From Whitmania pigra (Eukaryota; Annelida; Clitellata; Hirudinida; Haemopidae): a stretch of 64,000 nt of DNA. Every line of letters begins with the position of its first letter. Within the stretch, counting starts at the first letter, position 1. Location: assembly GCA_021613335.1 (NCBI GenBank), contig JAJTWR010000308.1:1394501-1458500 (forward strand), read 5' to 3'. The position numbers and the translations under genes were made by a program. The notes below the pieces were generated by a model, which saw nothing but the letters and a program-made list of their open reading frames with translations, had not been told where the DNA came from and did no database searches. Below, one piece after another: positions 36,925 through 50,226 of the stretch.

Positions 36925-39900
36925 ATGGAGGATGTTCGACTCACATCGGATTTACAACATTTTTCAGTGCTGGCTTTCCTACCGACAATGTCGGCTTTGT
37001 TCGAATCTGCCGATGGCAGTTTCCAGGGGACGCCAGGGACCCAGCAGCACGTTTCCAGCCTTGAAAATCCTTTCCACGTCTCGACTCCAAACCAGCATCG
37101 AAACTCATCGAGTCCAACTTCGTCGAACAACTGGCAGGTCTTTTTCCTCCTCATCATCGAAGCCGCTGGCATCCTCGGCAACCTCTTGGTCTGCGTGTCT
37201 GTGGCCATCGAGAAGAGACTGAGGACAATCACCAATTATATTCTCGTGTCTTTGGCCATTGCCGATCTGTTCGTGTCCCTCATCGTAATGCCAGGTTACA
37301 TTGCTCAGGAATACAAAGGTTGGTCATGTTTCTTGATTCATTCATTATCCTGCCCCTCCTCTTCTTAGTTTACCATCTGCGCGAAAATAAGCAGATGAGA
37401 TGTTTCTCAAAATACGGGCAAACATTCTAAGAGCTCTCATGAGGAATATACAAGCGTGTTTATGATGTTCTGGATTGTTGTTACTGCTCGCTTGAAGTGG
37501 ATTCATTTTTCTTCGCTTTTAAACAATTACTTTCGTTATTATGACTCATTACAATTTTAACAATTTGCCGGCTGTCAAATAAATAAAAACATTTGCGTAT
37601 ATTTGAATGCGAAGAATAAATTTTATTTACTTAATTAATTATATCAATTTACTTAATTAATTATATCAATTTACTTAATTAATTATATCAATTTACTTAA
37701 TTAATTATATCAATTTACTTAATTAATTATATCAATTTACTTAATTAATTATATCAATTTACTTAATTAATTATATCAATTTACTTAATTAATTATATTC
37801 AAAACGCAAAATGAGGTGATGTAGCGTGATATAGATTTGAGCTGGATGGTTGGATAAACAGATGGGATGAATAACAAATTAATTGAAATTGATACGTGCC
37901 TACCGCACGACATCCATTTAGGTCGATAATTTTAGATTTTAATTTTTTTCTATTCTTGTCAAAACTCAAACAAACCCCCGACAATCTTGTGATTGCTTAG
38001 AGGCCTTATAATTAATGGATCGATAACAGGCTCCTATCAACGCATGCGAATATATCCATCACAACGAAAGAAACTTACTCAGAAAGCAACATTTCTGACC
38101 TCGTAGTAATCCCAACTCCCAAAAGTGTTAGAAAAGAAAATCAGTACATAAATCAGATTGCCTTTCAATCAGTTCACTTTTAAACTTTAACTTACATCTC
38201 AATCAGTTCAAATCTTATTCAATTTACGGTCTAATCATTTTGCATTTAAATTGGTTCACATCTCAATCATTTCGCATCTCAGTTCACATATAAATCATTT
38301 AAATCAGTTTACAGTTCAATCTGTTCATATCTCATTCAATTAACTTTTAAATCAGTTCACATATCAATCAATCAATCAGTTCGTACCTCATCAGTTATAA
38401 ATTCATGCTAAAATCAGTTCACTCTCAAATCAGTTTTTAGTTCAATAGGTTCATGTCTCATTCATTTAACATTTAAATCAGTTTACAGTTCAATCAGTTC
38501 ACATCTCAATCAGTTCACATCTCAGTCAGTTCATATATCAATCAGTTCAGGTTTCACTCACTTCACATCAATTAACTTCAAATAGAGAATGAATAAAACA
38601 ATTTGGATAAAAACAAAACTGAAATCTTTTTCGAGTTGTCTTTTGTGCAGCTTGTTGTATTAGACTAAAGATGTTTGTGGACATTTTTAAAAGGAAGGTT
38701 AATTAATTTTTAATTAATTAATTAATTTTCCCTCAAAGAGAAAAAGGGTTAATTATTTTTAACCTTTTTAATTAATTAATTTTTTAATCAATAATTAATT
38801 TTCCCTCAAAGTTCAAGGACGACTTTGAATCATAAAAAACCTCATTGATGAAGTCATCATTTGAAGTCAGACTTAAGTTTTTCTGTTCGTCAAACGTTAC
38901 ATTTCCACTTGAATGTTGTTGTATAACTTGTATGTTTGTATGTTTGAATGTTGTTGTATAACTTGTATGTTTGTATGTTGTTGTATAACTTGTATGTTTG
39001 TATGTTGTTGTATAACTTGTATGTTTGTATGTTTGTATGTTGTTGTATAACTTGTATGTTTGTATGTTGTTGTATCACTCGTGCTCCCTTCTTATTGGTG
39101 AGTTGGTCATGGAACAAGAACCATGATATTATCGAGCACATCGGTAATGAAAATAATAATAAATATATTAATAAAATAGTAATAAATATAATAATAAAAA
39201 TAACAAGACTAAGAGTTATGCAATTCACAGCACTGATGTAAATTGTCTTATCTTGAATTTTTTCTCAGATTCATTCCGATAACATGAAAGCATAAAAAGT
39301 ACATTTCTATCACGTTATTTGTAAGTAAATTTAAAATATTCCTGATTTATTAAAATTGCTTGAAATTATTGTTTTAGACATTCCTCTTTTATTGAATTTA
39401 TTTTTAATTAATTTTAAAACACATATTTGTTAAAACACCAGCATTTATATTTAATATAATTCAAATGTAATGTCGATTTATTAACGCATTGTTATTTACT
39501 TGTCATTTGTTTATTGAGTTTTTGGCTCTGAAGAACTTTTGTTATTTTATTTGATAAAATGATTATAAACTTTATAATATCTTAACATTTTCATATGCAA
39601 AGTATATTTCTACATTCTATGTAGACCTTAATATATCTTAATATATCGAACATATATATGTCCATCATTCAGAGCCTGTTTTGTTTTACCATTTGTGAAT
39701 AGTTTCATTAACGGAAGATGGTCGTCAGTTTTGAGAGGTAAACAGGACTTCTTCCATGAGCTTGTCGTGAATTAATACCGCGGGAAAGCTGTTGAGATTC
39801 GAGGCAACAAACCAATTGCTTCCATCATCACTCACCGACATAAAAAGATGAACAACATTCATTTATACTCCTCATCCACTCCTCTTTTACTCACCGAGTC

Positions 39901-39966
39901 CCTGTGCGGTTGGTGCTTGTCGGTTTTAAGAGATTTCAAGTAATTTATTATTATTATTATTATTAC

Positions 39967-40033
<67 letters not shown>

Positions 40034-40049
40034 ATTATTATTATTATTA

Positions 40050-40146
<97 letters not shown>

Positions 40147-40147
40147 G

Positions 40148-40211
<64 letters not shown>

Positions 40212-43200
40212 TCATTTGATTATTAAATACCTAATTTACCAGCACATCTCAAGCAATAGGTATGACTGAACGTACTTTGTCAGATGATGGTTTTAAAAAA
40301 TTACTGATGTCCTCAACAACTCAATTAAACCTTGGAGTTGCTCAAATAATTTCGTTTTTGCTTTAAAAATATCGAAAAACAAAGAAATTTCAGGAAACAA
40401 AGATAATGAAGCTCTCATTAAGGATCCACTTCACTTTTGACCTTTAGTAACACTTGTTACTCTGATGCATTCGTGTGCATTCACAGATGAGGTTCGAATG
40501 AATGAACGAACGAGCGAACGAACGAATGAATGAATAAATGAATGAAGGAATGAATAAAAGAAGATGGCGTGGAATTAAAAGCAACTGAAACAACAAGTTG
40601 CTGAAGATGAGGACAGAACTTTTCATCAGTTCATAGAGCATTTCATCTTCCATCTCAGATAAAACCTTTGAACGATTATTTCATTGACACAAGTCATTGA
40701 AAAACTAGTGGAATCGTGAAAGATGAAAATTGTGATCTTACCCCCCACCACGTTGCAGCATCTTTGCCTCGGGACTAATCATCTAATTATGAAATGGACG
40801 TTGACAAAACACACCCGCGCATACACAACTTTGTCTCTTAACGCTTGAAAGTATTAAAGACTAAGTGAGCAAGGATTGATGTCAAAGATGCAGCACATGA
40901 GAACGTCAAGTCAAACGTCAGTGGTCGGTAGTAAATCCGAATTTGTCAAGGATGCCCTCAAATGCTGTAGATCTCGATTCTAGCAAGTGTCCTTGTGCTT
41001 CCCTCTGGAGGAGATGTATTTCCTCATCACGTGATGCTTTGTTTTTCTAGTCCTCGCATCTCCATGACAACCTGCAGTAGTCTACCCACTTAGATGTGGT
41101 TGTCCAAATAAAACCGCTTTTAAATGGTATTTCTTGTTGTCAGTGGAGGTTACCACAAGTTCGTCATAAGCTGCCATCGGAGCCTTTTTTCTATAATTTC
41201 TTTATTATAAATTATTTAATGTTTCAAACCCTGTAATAATTTAAAATATGCTACTTTAACGATAGGTCGGCGAGTAATGCGAGAACTGGAATCGAAAGCT
41301 AATTATAACTCTCCATAGGCACAGGCGGCCGACCAATAAAATAGCATCCCATAAATGAGGTCCCCACCCTATCTAAGGTTGACTAACCACGGGAGTAGAA
41401 ACTTTCCCTTAACAATGGACATTGTGTTTCTTAATTTGTAAATCAACGAAGGATTACAAAGCATGTTTTAAATTAATTTATAATATTACAATTTTGTGAC
41501 GATAATTTTTAATTTCTTGAATGTAACATTTTAAATTACAATGAAAGGAAAATGCAATAAAAAATGTGTTAAAAAAATACATCGTTGTTCACCTTGTCAG
41601 CGATTGGCTGTACACCTGTGAATGGTAGGCTACCTCATTCAACATCTGAATTAAAACCTGAATTGTCTGCCAACTCGAATGGCTTGTTTCGAGGTTTAAA
41701 AAAACAATCAGATGCACTAATTAATGTTCAATTTCAATATTTGTCGTGAAATAGTTAAAAAGTTGAAGTAGTTAAGGTGCTCTGAGAAGGATGTTTGCCA
41801 TTAAAAGGTAACTGGCGAGAGATTAAGACCACTGAGACACGAATTTGAAGAGCTTAAACAAGTGTCGCCTGTGCAAATTTTACAAAAATAATCTCAAATT
41901 CTTTGTAAAGCAACGCATTTAGTTCAGTCCTTTGTCAGTCCGCTCGAATCAAGCGAAACTGGTTTTTGAGGATTAGAAGCAATTTTAGAGAATTTGACAA
42001 GAAGCTTGTTGAAATTACTTGAAAAGGCACATCACTTATTAGGAAAAAATTACTCCTAATTACATGAAAGCACTGCATTAATAACGGTAACTACAAACAA
42101 ACAGCTTTTTTTAATGAAAAATCAAAAACGAGAGAGAGAAATGTTTCCTAATAATATCTTTCTCATGCAGTACTTCAATCACGTACAACCCCCATTCATT
42201 ATCCTCCAAAGTTTCCTCCTGCCTTCCCGATACCACCATCCAGCATCTTCGCTTACCGTCACGGCCTTCAGAAGACATGATGCGTGTGAGGAATAAAAAT
42301 AAGCATCTTGCGGACTAATTTGCCTCTTCGACCGGCAAGCAATTTCCAATTAGATGGACAAGTGTGGAAAAGTATCGCAGTGAGCAGGCGATGCCAGTCA
42401 CGCGGTATGGGTGCTCGACATGAATACATTCTGATCAGTTCAATAAACTGGAGACTACATCATCTTGCAATCGTCAACATCGTCGCCGTCATCATCATCT
42501 TCATCGTCGTCATCATCATCATCATCATCCTTTTCACCACATCCAGCATGGCAGATCAATGTTTTGTTTGAGCTTTTATTGCGCTACTGTTTCCACGAAC
42601 TTCCTGGAGTGATGTGTTGGACCACCGTGTTTAATTGAATGTCAGAAATTAATGGAATGAATATCTTTCCTGCTGCGTCCTAATGTTATTATGGTCACGT
42701 CCTGAGCCATTGCTATTATTAATGTATTATCGTCAATAAACAGAAATACCATTCTTTTGTTAGAAAATATTAGAATAAATATTTATCTATATTTTTGCGA
42801 TTAATAACGATAAACATTCATCACCGTCTCATATTATGAGGAAAAACATAAAAAACCAGCCTGTCAGAATTTATTCTTACGAGAGACCAAAAAGAAGCGA
42901 TGTTTTCGTTTTGAAGTGTGCTCGTTATGGGCGCGAAGCAAACATTCCTCGTCTGCTCACGTTGTGTTGATGTTTCCATCCCCCATCTTCACGACATTCC
43001 ATGTTTTTCCATAAAAAGAGATAACATTCCGATGATGCCCCAATCAAAGTCAGGGAAGTCTTGTTAAAACGTAGACATGGGAGGTGATTTTTAAGTACGG
43101 AAGACTGACGATTAAAGGATTTCCGTTGATGTTATTCAATATTTAATGTCCTTCAATATTTATTATCTTGCAATATTTATTTTGTTTTATTAAACATCAA

Positions 43201-43402
43201 AGTGAAGGGTTCTTGAGACCACTAACACGTGTCTATACAAAATGAACAATTGTGCACAAACTCCGAATGGCAAGGATGATCAGAAACTATATGTTAAGAA
43301 ACTATTAAAGTCAAATATTTAATGTCTTTCAACGTGCTTATATTGTTACTTTACTAGTCGTTTCGCACAACGGTCGTCAAAAGCGAAATATCATCCATCC
43401 TC

Positions 43403-43434
<32 letters not shown>

Positions 43435-46416
43435 CAACAACAACAACAACAACAACAGCAACAGAGACAACACTTAATTGCACCATGGTGTCACAGAAAA
43501 TCGCAACAAAATCTCTTCATTGACTCAGGCACTTGAAAGAAGTTTGTTTAATGTTCCTGGACTAAATGAGAAGATTTTCAGTGCCTTTGGAATGATGGAT
43601 CGAGCGAGAAGAATGTTGTTATGTCCCGCAAATGCATCCGATTGTTCTTTCCAAGCAGGGCTGAGTACGTTATTTGTGGCGACCGAGATGAAGCAAACGT
43701 GGCCAGTCACAAAAGCAGTGGAATTTTATCGCACGACGGATTCTTCACGAATTGGTTGAAAGATATGGAAGAGGATGGTCCAGTAGTACCAGCGGTTGGA
43801 ATAGAAAATAGAAACACTGCAAAATCAATAAATGTGCCATCTTACGGTATGATTCATGGCTGTTATTTGCTTTCCTGTTGATATTTCTAGCCTTGATTTC
43901 TCTTCATTGTTTACATTTTCAAAGCCGTGAATCAACTCGTTCGTGGGATATTCACTGTTGAAATATGTTGAAAGATATTACATCATTTTTTTTAAAACTC
44001 GATTCCATTACCATAATTTTAACTGAGTTTTCTGAAGGTGACCACCATCATTATCACGATCACCATGACGACCACCGTTATTTCATTCCAAGAGATCATT
44101 TCCGTTCCTCATTCGTGATTCTTGCTCTCCTCGGATTCCTCGGATTACCGAGAAGCAACGAGGTTTTTACGTCTTTTAGTTGGATGAGCTCGTGTAATCG
44201 TCACGAGTTCAAAGTTCAGAAAATTCTGTCATCAAAACAACTTCACGTCGACTTTTTTTCAATGTTTTTTCTTCCGTGATGAAGTTTCTGCTGTTCTTTC
44301 TGCTCGCTCGAAAACAAATTTATCGCTGAGGCGGAAGTGCGCTTGGCAGAAGAACAAATGAAAATCCTTAATGAGAGTGCCTCACCTGCCGCTAAGAATG
44401 CCTTTCATGTTTTTCCCAAATTTTTTGGCACGTCTCACACGATTTTATTGCAGGTCCTTGATTGGCTGGAAGATCATGCCCACCTTTGTTGCTATTTTTT
44501 TTAGAGTGTGGTTCATTTGTTTGTTTTTTTTTATAATAAATTACGTCTGGTGCATAATGTTACAAAAATTAATAATGTAATAAATATTTTATGCATTGCT
44601 GGTTTGTGGAGGTGATTTATTTGTCTCAAATTTGTCAATATATTTACTGCAGTCTTTGACATTCACAGGATATTGGCCGTTTGGCATGATTATGTGCGCC
44701 CTGTGGCAGATGTCCGATGTGACGATGTGCACTTCTTCAATCATGCACATGTGCATCATCTCCCTGGACAGATACAAGTGCATTAGAGATCCCATGTCCA
44801 TTAGAAGCAGGTCCAAGATATCGGTGGCTCTGAGGATTGCAGCCGTCTGGTTCTTTGCAGTCATGATTTCCACTCCTCTGGCCTTCCTGGCTGCTTTCAG
44901 ACCATCAGACATCCTCAACTCAAAATCGGAATGCATCATTTCCAACCCCAACTTTCTCGTCTACGGCTCCATAGCTGCCTTCTTCCTGCCACTCACAGTC
45001 ATGCTCGTCACTTACTCTCTGACCATCAACCTGCTGAGGAAGAAGGCTATCGAGATTGAGCGTTCAGGTGGACTTCGAAGGTCAGTTTCCAACCGCAGAT
45101 ATCGACCCAAAAGATCCCATTCCCCTCTTCGACCCACCATGTCACTGAACTGCGAAGGAAACCCCAGCAAATGGCATTATTGTAGGACTTCAAGTACAGA
45201 TGATTATTCAAATCTGAACGGAAGACAGGAGATCGAGAGCAAGCTGACATCATTGACCTCAAGCAGTGTTGAAGTAAACAAATCTTTAGCCACCAATGTA
45301 AGATTTTCAAGTCTCAAGTTTCCTTCCAGTTCAGAAGTGAAGAAGCAAGAAGGATTCAATTGTCGCAGAACAAAAATCCAGAACGATGCTTTAAATCCTT
45401 GGAAAAATGTCAAGATCAAAGAAACAGTGTCCGCAGAAAGAGAGCAGATAGTGGAAACGTATTTTCCAGTGGAGATTGGTCGACAAAACACAGACACATC
45501 CATCTCTCCTTTGCTTCCTGATACTTTCCAACCTGGCAAGAAAATCACTAATCGTCGGCGATCTGTATCGGCAGGCGAGCTAAGATCACAACATCAAAAA
45601 CCACAGAACTCTTCGAAATTATTAAGCAGCAAAGAAGGCAACCTGTTACTAACTGACCTAACTAGTGTTCGCTATTATCACCTACACAACAGCAGCCACA
45701 GGTTGAACAGGAAAGAGACTAGCAATGATGACTCCATCACCTCAAACAAAATTTCATCGCAGAAGCAACCTGCTACCAATTCTAAATCGTGTCTCTTCCG
45801 AAACCGGGCCATCCAGCGAATCACAGAACTTGAAAAGAGCAGTTGTTGCAGTCTCGACGATTCAACAATCTTAGCGAATAATTCGAATTCGTGTTTTGAC
45901 AGAACTTCTGACTGCATTAGAATGGATTTGGACTTTTCAGATCCATCAGCGTCTAACCTCCCTCAAAATGCTCCGTCATCTGTTGGCAATTCAATCAAAA
46001 AACGTCGTTTTTTGGAAAATCTCAACATTCGATTCGAAAGGTCGCAAACTTTAGATGAGAGTCAGACAAATGAGTTCTCGAGAGATACATCGAGAGCAAA
46101 CCGACATCACAAAAGCATTTCAAAAACTGTCACCAACGAAAGAAAGGCCGTCAAAGTGTTGGGCCTGATGTTTCTGATGTTCGTGGCTTGCTGGGCAGTA
46201 TTTTTCTGTGTCAACTTTGCCATGGGAGTTTGTCCAGAATGCAAATTTGACGAGAGCTTCTTTAAGTACGTTTTGTGGCTGGGATATACGTCCAGTCTCA
46301 TCAATCCAATCATTTACACCGTATTCAACCTCTCATTCAGAAGAGCATTTATTCGCATCCTCACTTGCCAGTATTGCCGTTTCAAGTCATTAAAAGCTAC
46401 TCAGAGTAACAATTAA
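36925..46416 (+). CDS. Class A GPCR of the aminergic (5-HT2-like) type with giant third intracellular loop
   Basis: Two exons: 36925-37318 (extracellular N-terminus with an N-x-S site, TM1 with GNLLVCVSV, TM2 with LAIADLFVSL) and 44669-46416, joined in phase so that EYKG runs into YWPFGMIMC; 713 residues. TM3 has the loop Cys, the amine-contacting Asp position (WQMSDV, residue 148), SSIMHMC and LDRY. TM5 has FFLPLTVMLVTY. TM6 begins NERKAVKVLG; TM7 has SSLINPIIYTVFN. The overall pattern is closest to 5-HT2 receptors by eye, but ligand is not predictable. Odd points: the TM6 CWxP motif reads CWAVFF, so the conserved proline is Val; a CPEC pair lies in extracellular loop 3; and the third intracellular loop is about 360 Ser/Asn/Lys-rich residues. 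The 7.35-kb intron is packed with repeats. The start could also be the Met at residue 22. Confidence 0.9.
37621..37797. repeat. 22-bp tandem repeat, about eight copies
   Basis: Nearly perfect tandem copies of TTACTTAATTAATTATATCA plus AT, in the GPCR intron. Confidence 0.95.
38160..38575. repeat. Degenerate CAATCAGTTCACATCT minisatellite
   Basis: About twenty diverged copies of a unit of roughly 16-24 bases (ATCAGTTCACATCTCA and variants), in the GPCR intron. Confidence 0.85.
38911..39080. repeat. 27-bp TGTTGTATAACTTGTATGTT tandem repeat
   Basis: About six copies with some 8-base TGTTTGTA length variants, in the GPCR intron. The apparent frames in it are repeat artefacts. Confidence 0.9.
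39943..40221. repeat. Long (ATT)n microsatellite
   Basis: Around 280 bases of nearly pure TTA/ATT repeat with a few interruptions, in the GPCR intron. Confidence 0.95.
40495..40560. repeat. GAAT/GAAC tetranucleotide repeat
   Basis: A run of GAATGAAC-type tetranucleotides in the GPCR intron. Confidence 0.85.
42478..42535. repeat. CATCGT/CATCAT trinucleotide repeat
   Basis: Imperfect TCA/TCG repeat in the GPCR intron. Similar tracts occur at 35905-35945 and, in the opposite orientation, at 59651-59790. Confidence 0.8.
43407..43472. repeat. (CAA)n microsatellite
   Basis: About 20 CAA units with one CA interruption, in the GPCR intron. Frames just downstream (43478-43881) have no recognisable domain. 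Confidence 0.92.
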
Positions 46417-48029
46417 TTTCACTTCCAAACACTTCAGTGCTTTTAAAATTTTTTCTAAATTATTTGAAATCAAACGTAAAATAAAAATGAAATAACTAAA
46501 AACTACAGGTCGAGTGATTTGCGTGAAACTGGAAACTTAGTTTTTCTCTGTCTTTAACAACAAAACGTTTAAAAATATAATGAATAAACAAATAAATTCT
46601 TTAAAACAGGATCACCTTCATCATGTGATAGATAATGTCGCTAATGAAATTACTAATGTCATTAAACCATTTGGTAAGCTTGATTTAAAACCTCACCAAT
46701 TATGAATCAAAAATTGCAAAAACAAATCTTAACCATCATTTTTATGTATCTGCATTTTCAATTAAATTCGAGAAATAGGAGAATTTCCAACTTCAGATTT
46801 AGGCCTATGGTTGGGGTAACATAAAAAAAATTGTTGCATTTATTAATTTATGGTTAAGGTAAAATAATTTTTGCATTTATTAAAATAGCGAAGAAAGGAA
46901 ATCTCTAGGTGAGGCTGTATATCGTGTTCATTGTTTGTTAATTAGAGAAAAGGCTAGGACTCCTGCTGATCTTCTTCAACTGCAGTGCATTGCACAAATT
47001 TAAACAGTTATTATTAAATAACTGCTGATTTTTGACCCAAATATCCTTTATACCATTCACAAAATCGTATTTAATTAATATACAGAAAATTTAGCAATAA
47101 AATTTCATGAATATTAGTGCGATTTATGCCTTTGATGTTGTTTTTGAGGTTTTCGCCGCTGTCCAGGAAATAGTTCACAAAAGCTGATTATTGTAATAAG
47201 GCTTTATATAAATGGTTCCATTTCCAAAATTCACTCATGTAATATAAATACTGTTAATTTACGTTATTATAGAAGGACTCTGGAAAGAGACTTAATGATA
47301 TCTTTTATTAATATCAACATGACACTTTTATTACATTTTCCTCCTATTTACCCTTTATCTAACATTTGGGCTTCTCCTTAATGTTCACATTTTGAAAGGT
47401 TAAACATTTTACAAAAAATATTACAATTTTCGTATTACATTCAAACTCGGCTATAACGCGACTGTTTATATCGTGAATCTGATTATAATGTGAATTGGTC
47501 TTGGACCCCTTCTATTTCGGAAAAGGTGTAAAATTGCAAAATTTACCAATTTTCGCAAAAAAAGTACGAAAATCGATTGTAGACAACTACTATAACGCAC
47601 AATATAACGCGAATTGGTTTTGAAATGTAAAGAACTGCTCGCGATTTGCTACTTACAATACCGATTTAATATCGATAATATTCAGTTTTTCAGATAATTT
47701 TCTGTTGGAGGAAGAAGTTTCCGACTGACTATAATTTTAAACACGCGTTTCCACATATTCCTTTGACATAGATAGCCATGTTGACGGCTCACACCACTAG
47801 ATGCCAAGCAATGTTCCCTCCAAGGATGACAACCTTGTGTGCAAATATTTGAGGTCCTGGGCCAAAAATAATCGGTCCAGCAAATTTATGAGCCACTATT
47901 GCGCAACAATTACAACGACTATTTATTAAGGGTGAAATTTCAGTATTTATTTTTGGTACGTCAAGAAGGGCAGCCAAAACATCTAATTATGTGAGGCTTA
48001 TGTGACAATCGTGAGAAGATCTGCTCAAC
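46417..48029. other. Region downstream of the GPCR, no gene seen
   Basis: Includes the GPCR 3' UTR (AATAAA-like AAATAAAAATG near 46480). At 47450-47640, CTATAACGCGA-type motifs recur three times with T/A-rich spacers, resembling the ends of pogo/Tigger-like non-autonomous elements, but I cannot define a complete element. Confidence 0.5.
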
Positions 48030-48640
48030 ATTGTCTAAATTGTTCAGATGAGTGGTTCTAATTCTTTCATAAGTGTAACTTCATCCACCAGTCATCCCCA
48101 GATCTTCTCATCAAGTGAGGGACAATCTGGTGAACAACTGCATCGATGCCACTGCGAACATAACCTTCCCGTTGATATCTAAATCATTATATTTATGAAA
48201 CTGCTTTATTGCTGCGGCAAGACATTTGATAATTTAATGCTTCCATCAAAAACAGTTTTAGAAAACCTTCTTTTAAATTGTTAAATTTAATACAAATTAT
48301 TAACATCTTAGAGACCGATATATCACTAGATTCATCGAGTGTGTGAAAAGCTGAATCATTCTTTAAACAGCTCAGATTTGTTAGCTGTATTTCATAAACT
48401 AAAAGACATAATTTTTACTTCTTCAACTCACAGTAAGTTTAACATATTTAGCAATATGATTGTATATTTCCTGAACTGAGAAAATGGATGAGTTCGATTT
48501 CCCAGTCAGTAAGACATTATCAATTAATATCTTTACTGCCTCGTGGAACGTTATGTTTTTCCTTGAAAATTCAATTCTTTGACCTCTGTTTTCCCGAATT
48601 TTTGACTGGACATTTTGGATACCTGAACCACGTGACATGG
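48030..48640 (-). mobile_element. Possible hAT-type transposase scrap
   Basis: On the minus strand, HTLDESSDISVSKML (near 48330) resembles the LDES-D-S motif of ZBED5/GTF2IRD2-like hAT transposases. Flanking frames on both sides are open in pieces only. No ends were found. Confidence 0.4.
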
Positions 48641-48729
48641 GAGTGTTGACTTGAGCATTACTCAGCCATTTTTTAAAATTATCTCCCTTTTTATTTGGAG
48701 GAACTCTAAGCGGTTGAGTCTGCTTTGCG

Positions 48730-49114
48730 TTTCAACATTGTAGCAGTGCTAAATAAGATCGCCAAATCGTATGAAAACAGGAATAGCGTGTTACCCCTCA
48801 GACAAAATCAAGAAGAGTGAATTTGGTTCGGCGAAATAAAAGAATCAACATAACCGATGAGAAAATGCTTCAACAACGCGGGAATTTGGCGGTTCCATTT
48901 CAAAGTCGGCGATTAGTCAAGGGGTCGAGGTAAATGAGTAGCTAATTTGACCCTCTTTTTTGCTCGAGATTAGGTTTCAGAGACATAAAAACATCAACAT
49001 AACCAATGAGAAAATAATAAGACAAAGGGGGAATTTGAAGGTTCCACTTCAAAAGCATCGACTTAATAAGGTTGGCGAGTTAACCATGGTCGAGATAAGT
49101 GGGGTCCACTGTAT
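48730..49114. mobile_element. Pogo/Tigger-like non-autonomous element with internal direct repeat
   Basis: The right end reads GATAAGTGGGGTCCACTGTA, the form typical of pogo/Tigger termini (complement TACAGTGGACCCCACTTATC). Inside, two diverged direct copies start CAACATAACC (near 48846 and 48990) and share GGAATTTG followed by GGTTCCA and TTCAAA. The left end is not clear. Confidence 0.5.
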
Positions 49115-49244
49115 ATTAAAAATTATATCGTCAAAAAACCACTACATTTGAACAATAAATATCAAATTCATCAAGTACATTAAATGATAACAATAATACC
49201 CTTTTAACATCTTTCTCCTCAACCCTACCCTCAATAGTCGAGAC

Positions 49245-49619
49245 GGACTGTCTGAAGAAATTGCACTGGTTGCCGATCCATAGTCGTACTACCTTCAAAA
49301 TTGTCCTCATGACACATCACACTCTAGCAACATACATCCCACCTTATCTCCATCACCTAATAGATCGCCATCAAACACCTGGTCTTCGCTCATCGTCAGC
49401 CACTCAACTTTACCAACCGATACATAGATCATCCCTCCCAAACAGAGGCTTCTCCAGCCGTCTGGAACCCTCCCACGGTCAGAGCCCAGCCATCTCTGGA
49501 GCTCTTCAAGCGTAACCTGAAAACCTACCTCTTAGGACTTCTTGGGACAGCAAAAACACAAGGCACCTCTGACGCTATGCCCATGGCGCTTTACAAAATT
49601 ATTATTATTATTATTATTG
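49245..49619 (+). mobile_element. 3' end of an L2/CR1-type LINE
   Basis: Carries the C-terminal part of the LINE reverse-transcriptase protein: LHWLPIHSRTTFKIVLMTH, GLRSSSATQLYQP, then after one frameshift AVWNPPTVRAQPSLELFKRN and LKTYLLGLLG. It ends in GACGCTATGCCCATGGCGCT, TTACAAAATT and an (ATT)n tail, the typical L2/CR1 3' end. 5'-truncated and dead. Its 3' tail is shared by the SINE copies in this window. Confidence 0.85.
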
Positions 49620-50226
49620 ATAATAAAAGTGTTATAATTGTCTAATCAAAAATAAAACCGCCGCTTTACGTGATTTATATATTTTATGATATTACCATTA
49701 ACGGAAAAACCCTACCCTTCGTGGCTGTCAGCTTAAAGTGAAGGTCACATTTCTAACCACACCACTCACCACATTTTTAAAAGCATTTATTACATTTATT
49801 CTTATGCCTAGAGCAATGCTAATAATTATATCGAGACAAATATATAAAATTGCATCATGGGTTAAGTTCGTACTCAATCGCCCAGTCAACAAACAGGTAA
49901 AAATTTTCGTTCTGATTGTAGTTATCGTAAACGAATATATCACTGCACTAAATGTAACCTATCGGATTTGCAAAGCCACAATAAGTATCCAGTCAGAGAA
50001 TTTGACGAGCATGCTAATCTTATTGGCACTTATTCAAAATAAAATTTAAAGATATCTAAAAAGTTTATTCGACGTGGAACCATCGTCTAATTAAATATGT
50101 TTAATAACATTCCCAGTTATCCTTAATTATCACACAAGACGCCTCTTGAATAAGAAATTTAATGCTTTGGCAATACTTTAAAATATTTAAATTTATTGCG
50201 ATATCATTTCTTTTATTAAAAATTGT
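49620..50226. other. Spacer between LINE end and RING gene
   Basis: Overlapping frames on both strands at 49728-50049 have no recognisable domain. Likely 3' flank of the RING-finger gene. Confidence 0.5.

Noticed and set aside
38890..39241. Frames on both strands with repeated NIQTYKLY and LYVCMLLYN
   Set aside because: Both are readings of the 27-bp tandem repeat.
43478..43881. Plus-strand frames after the (CAA)n tract inside the GPCR intron
   Set aside because: No domain, two frames overlap, and the GPCR reads correctly without any exon here.
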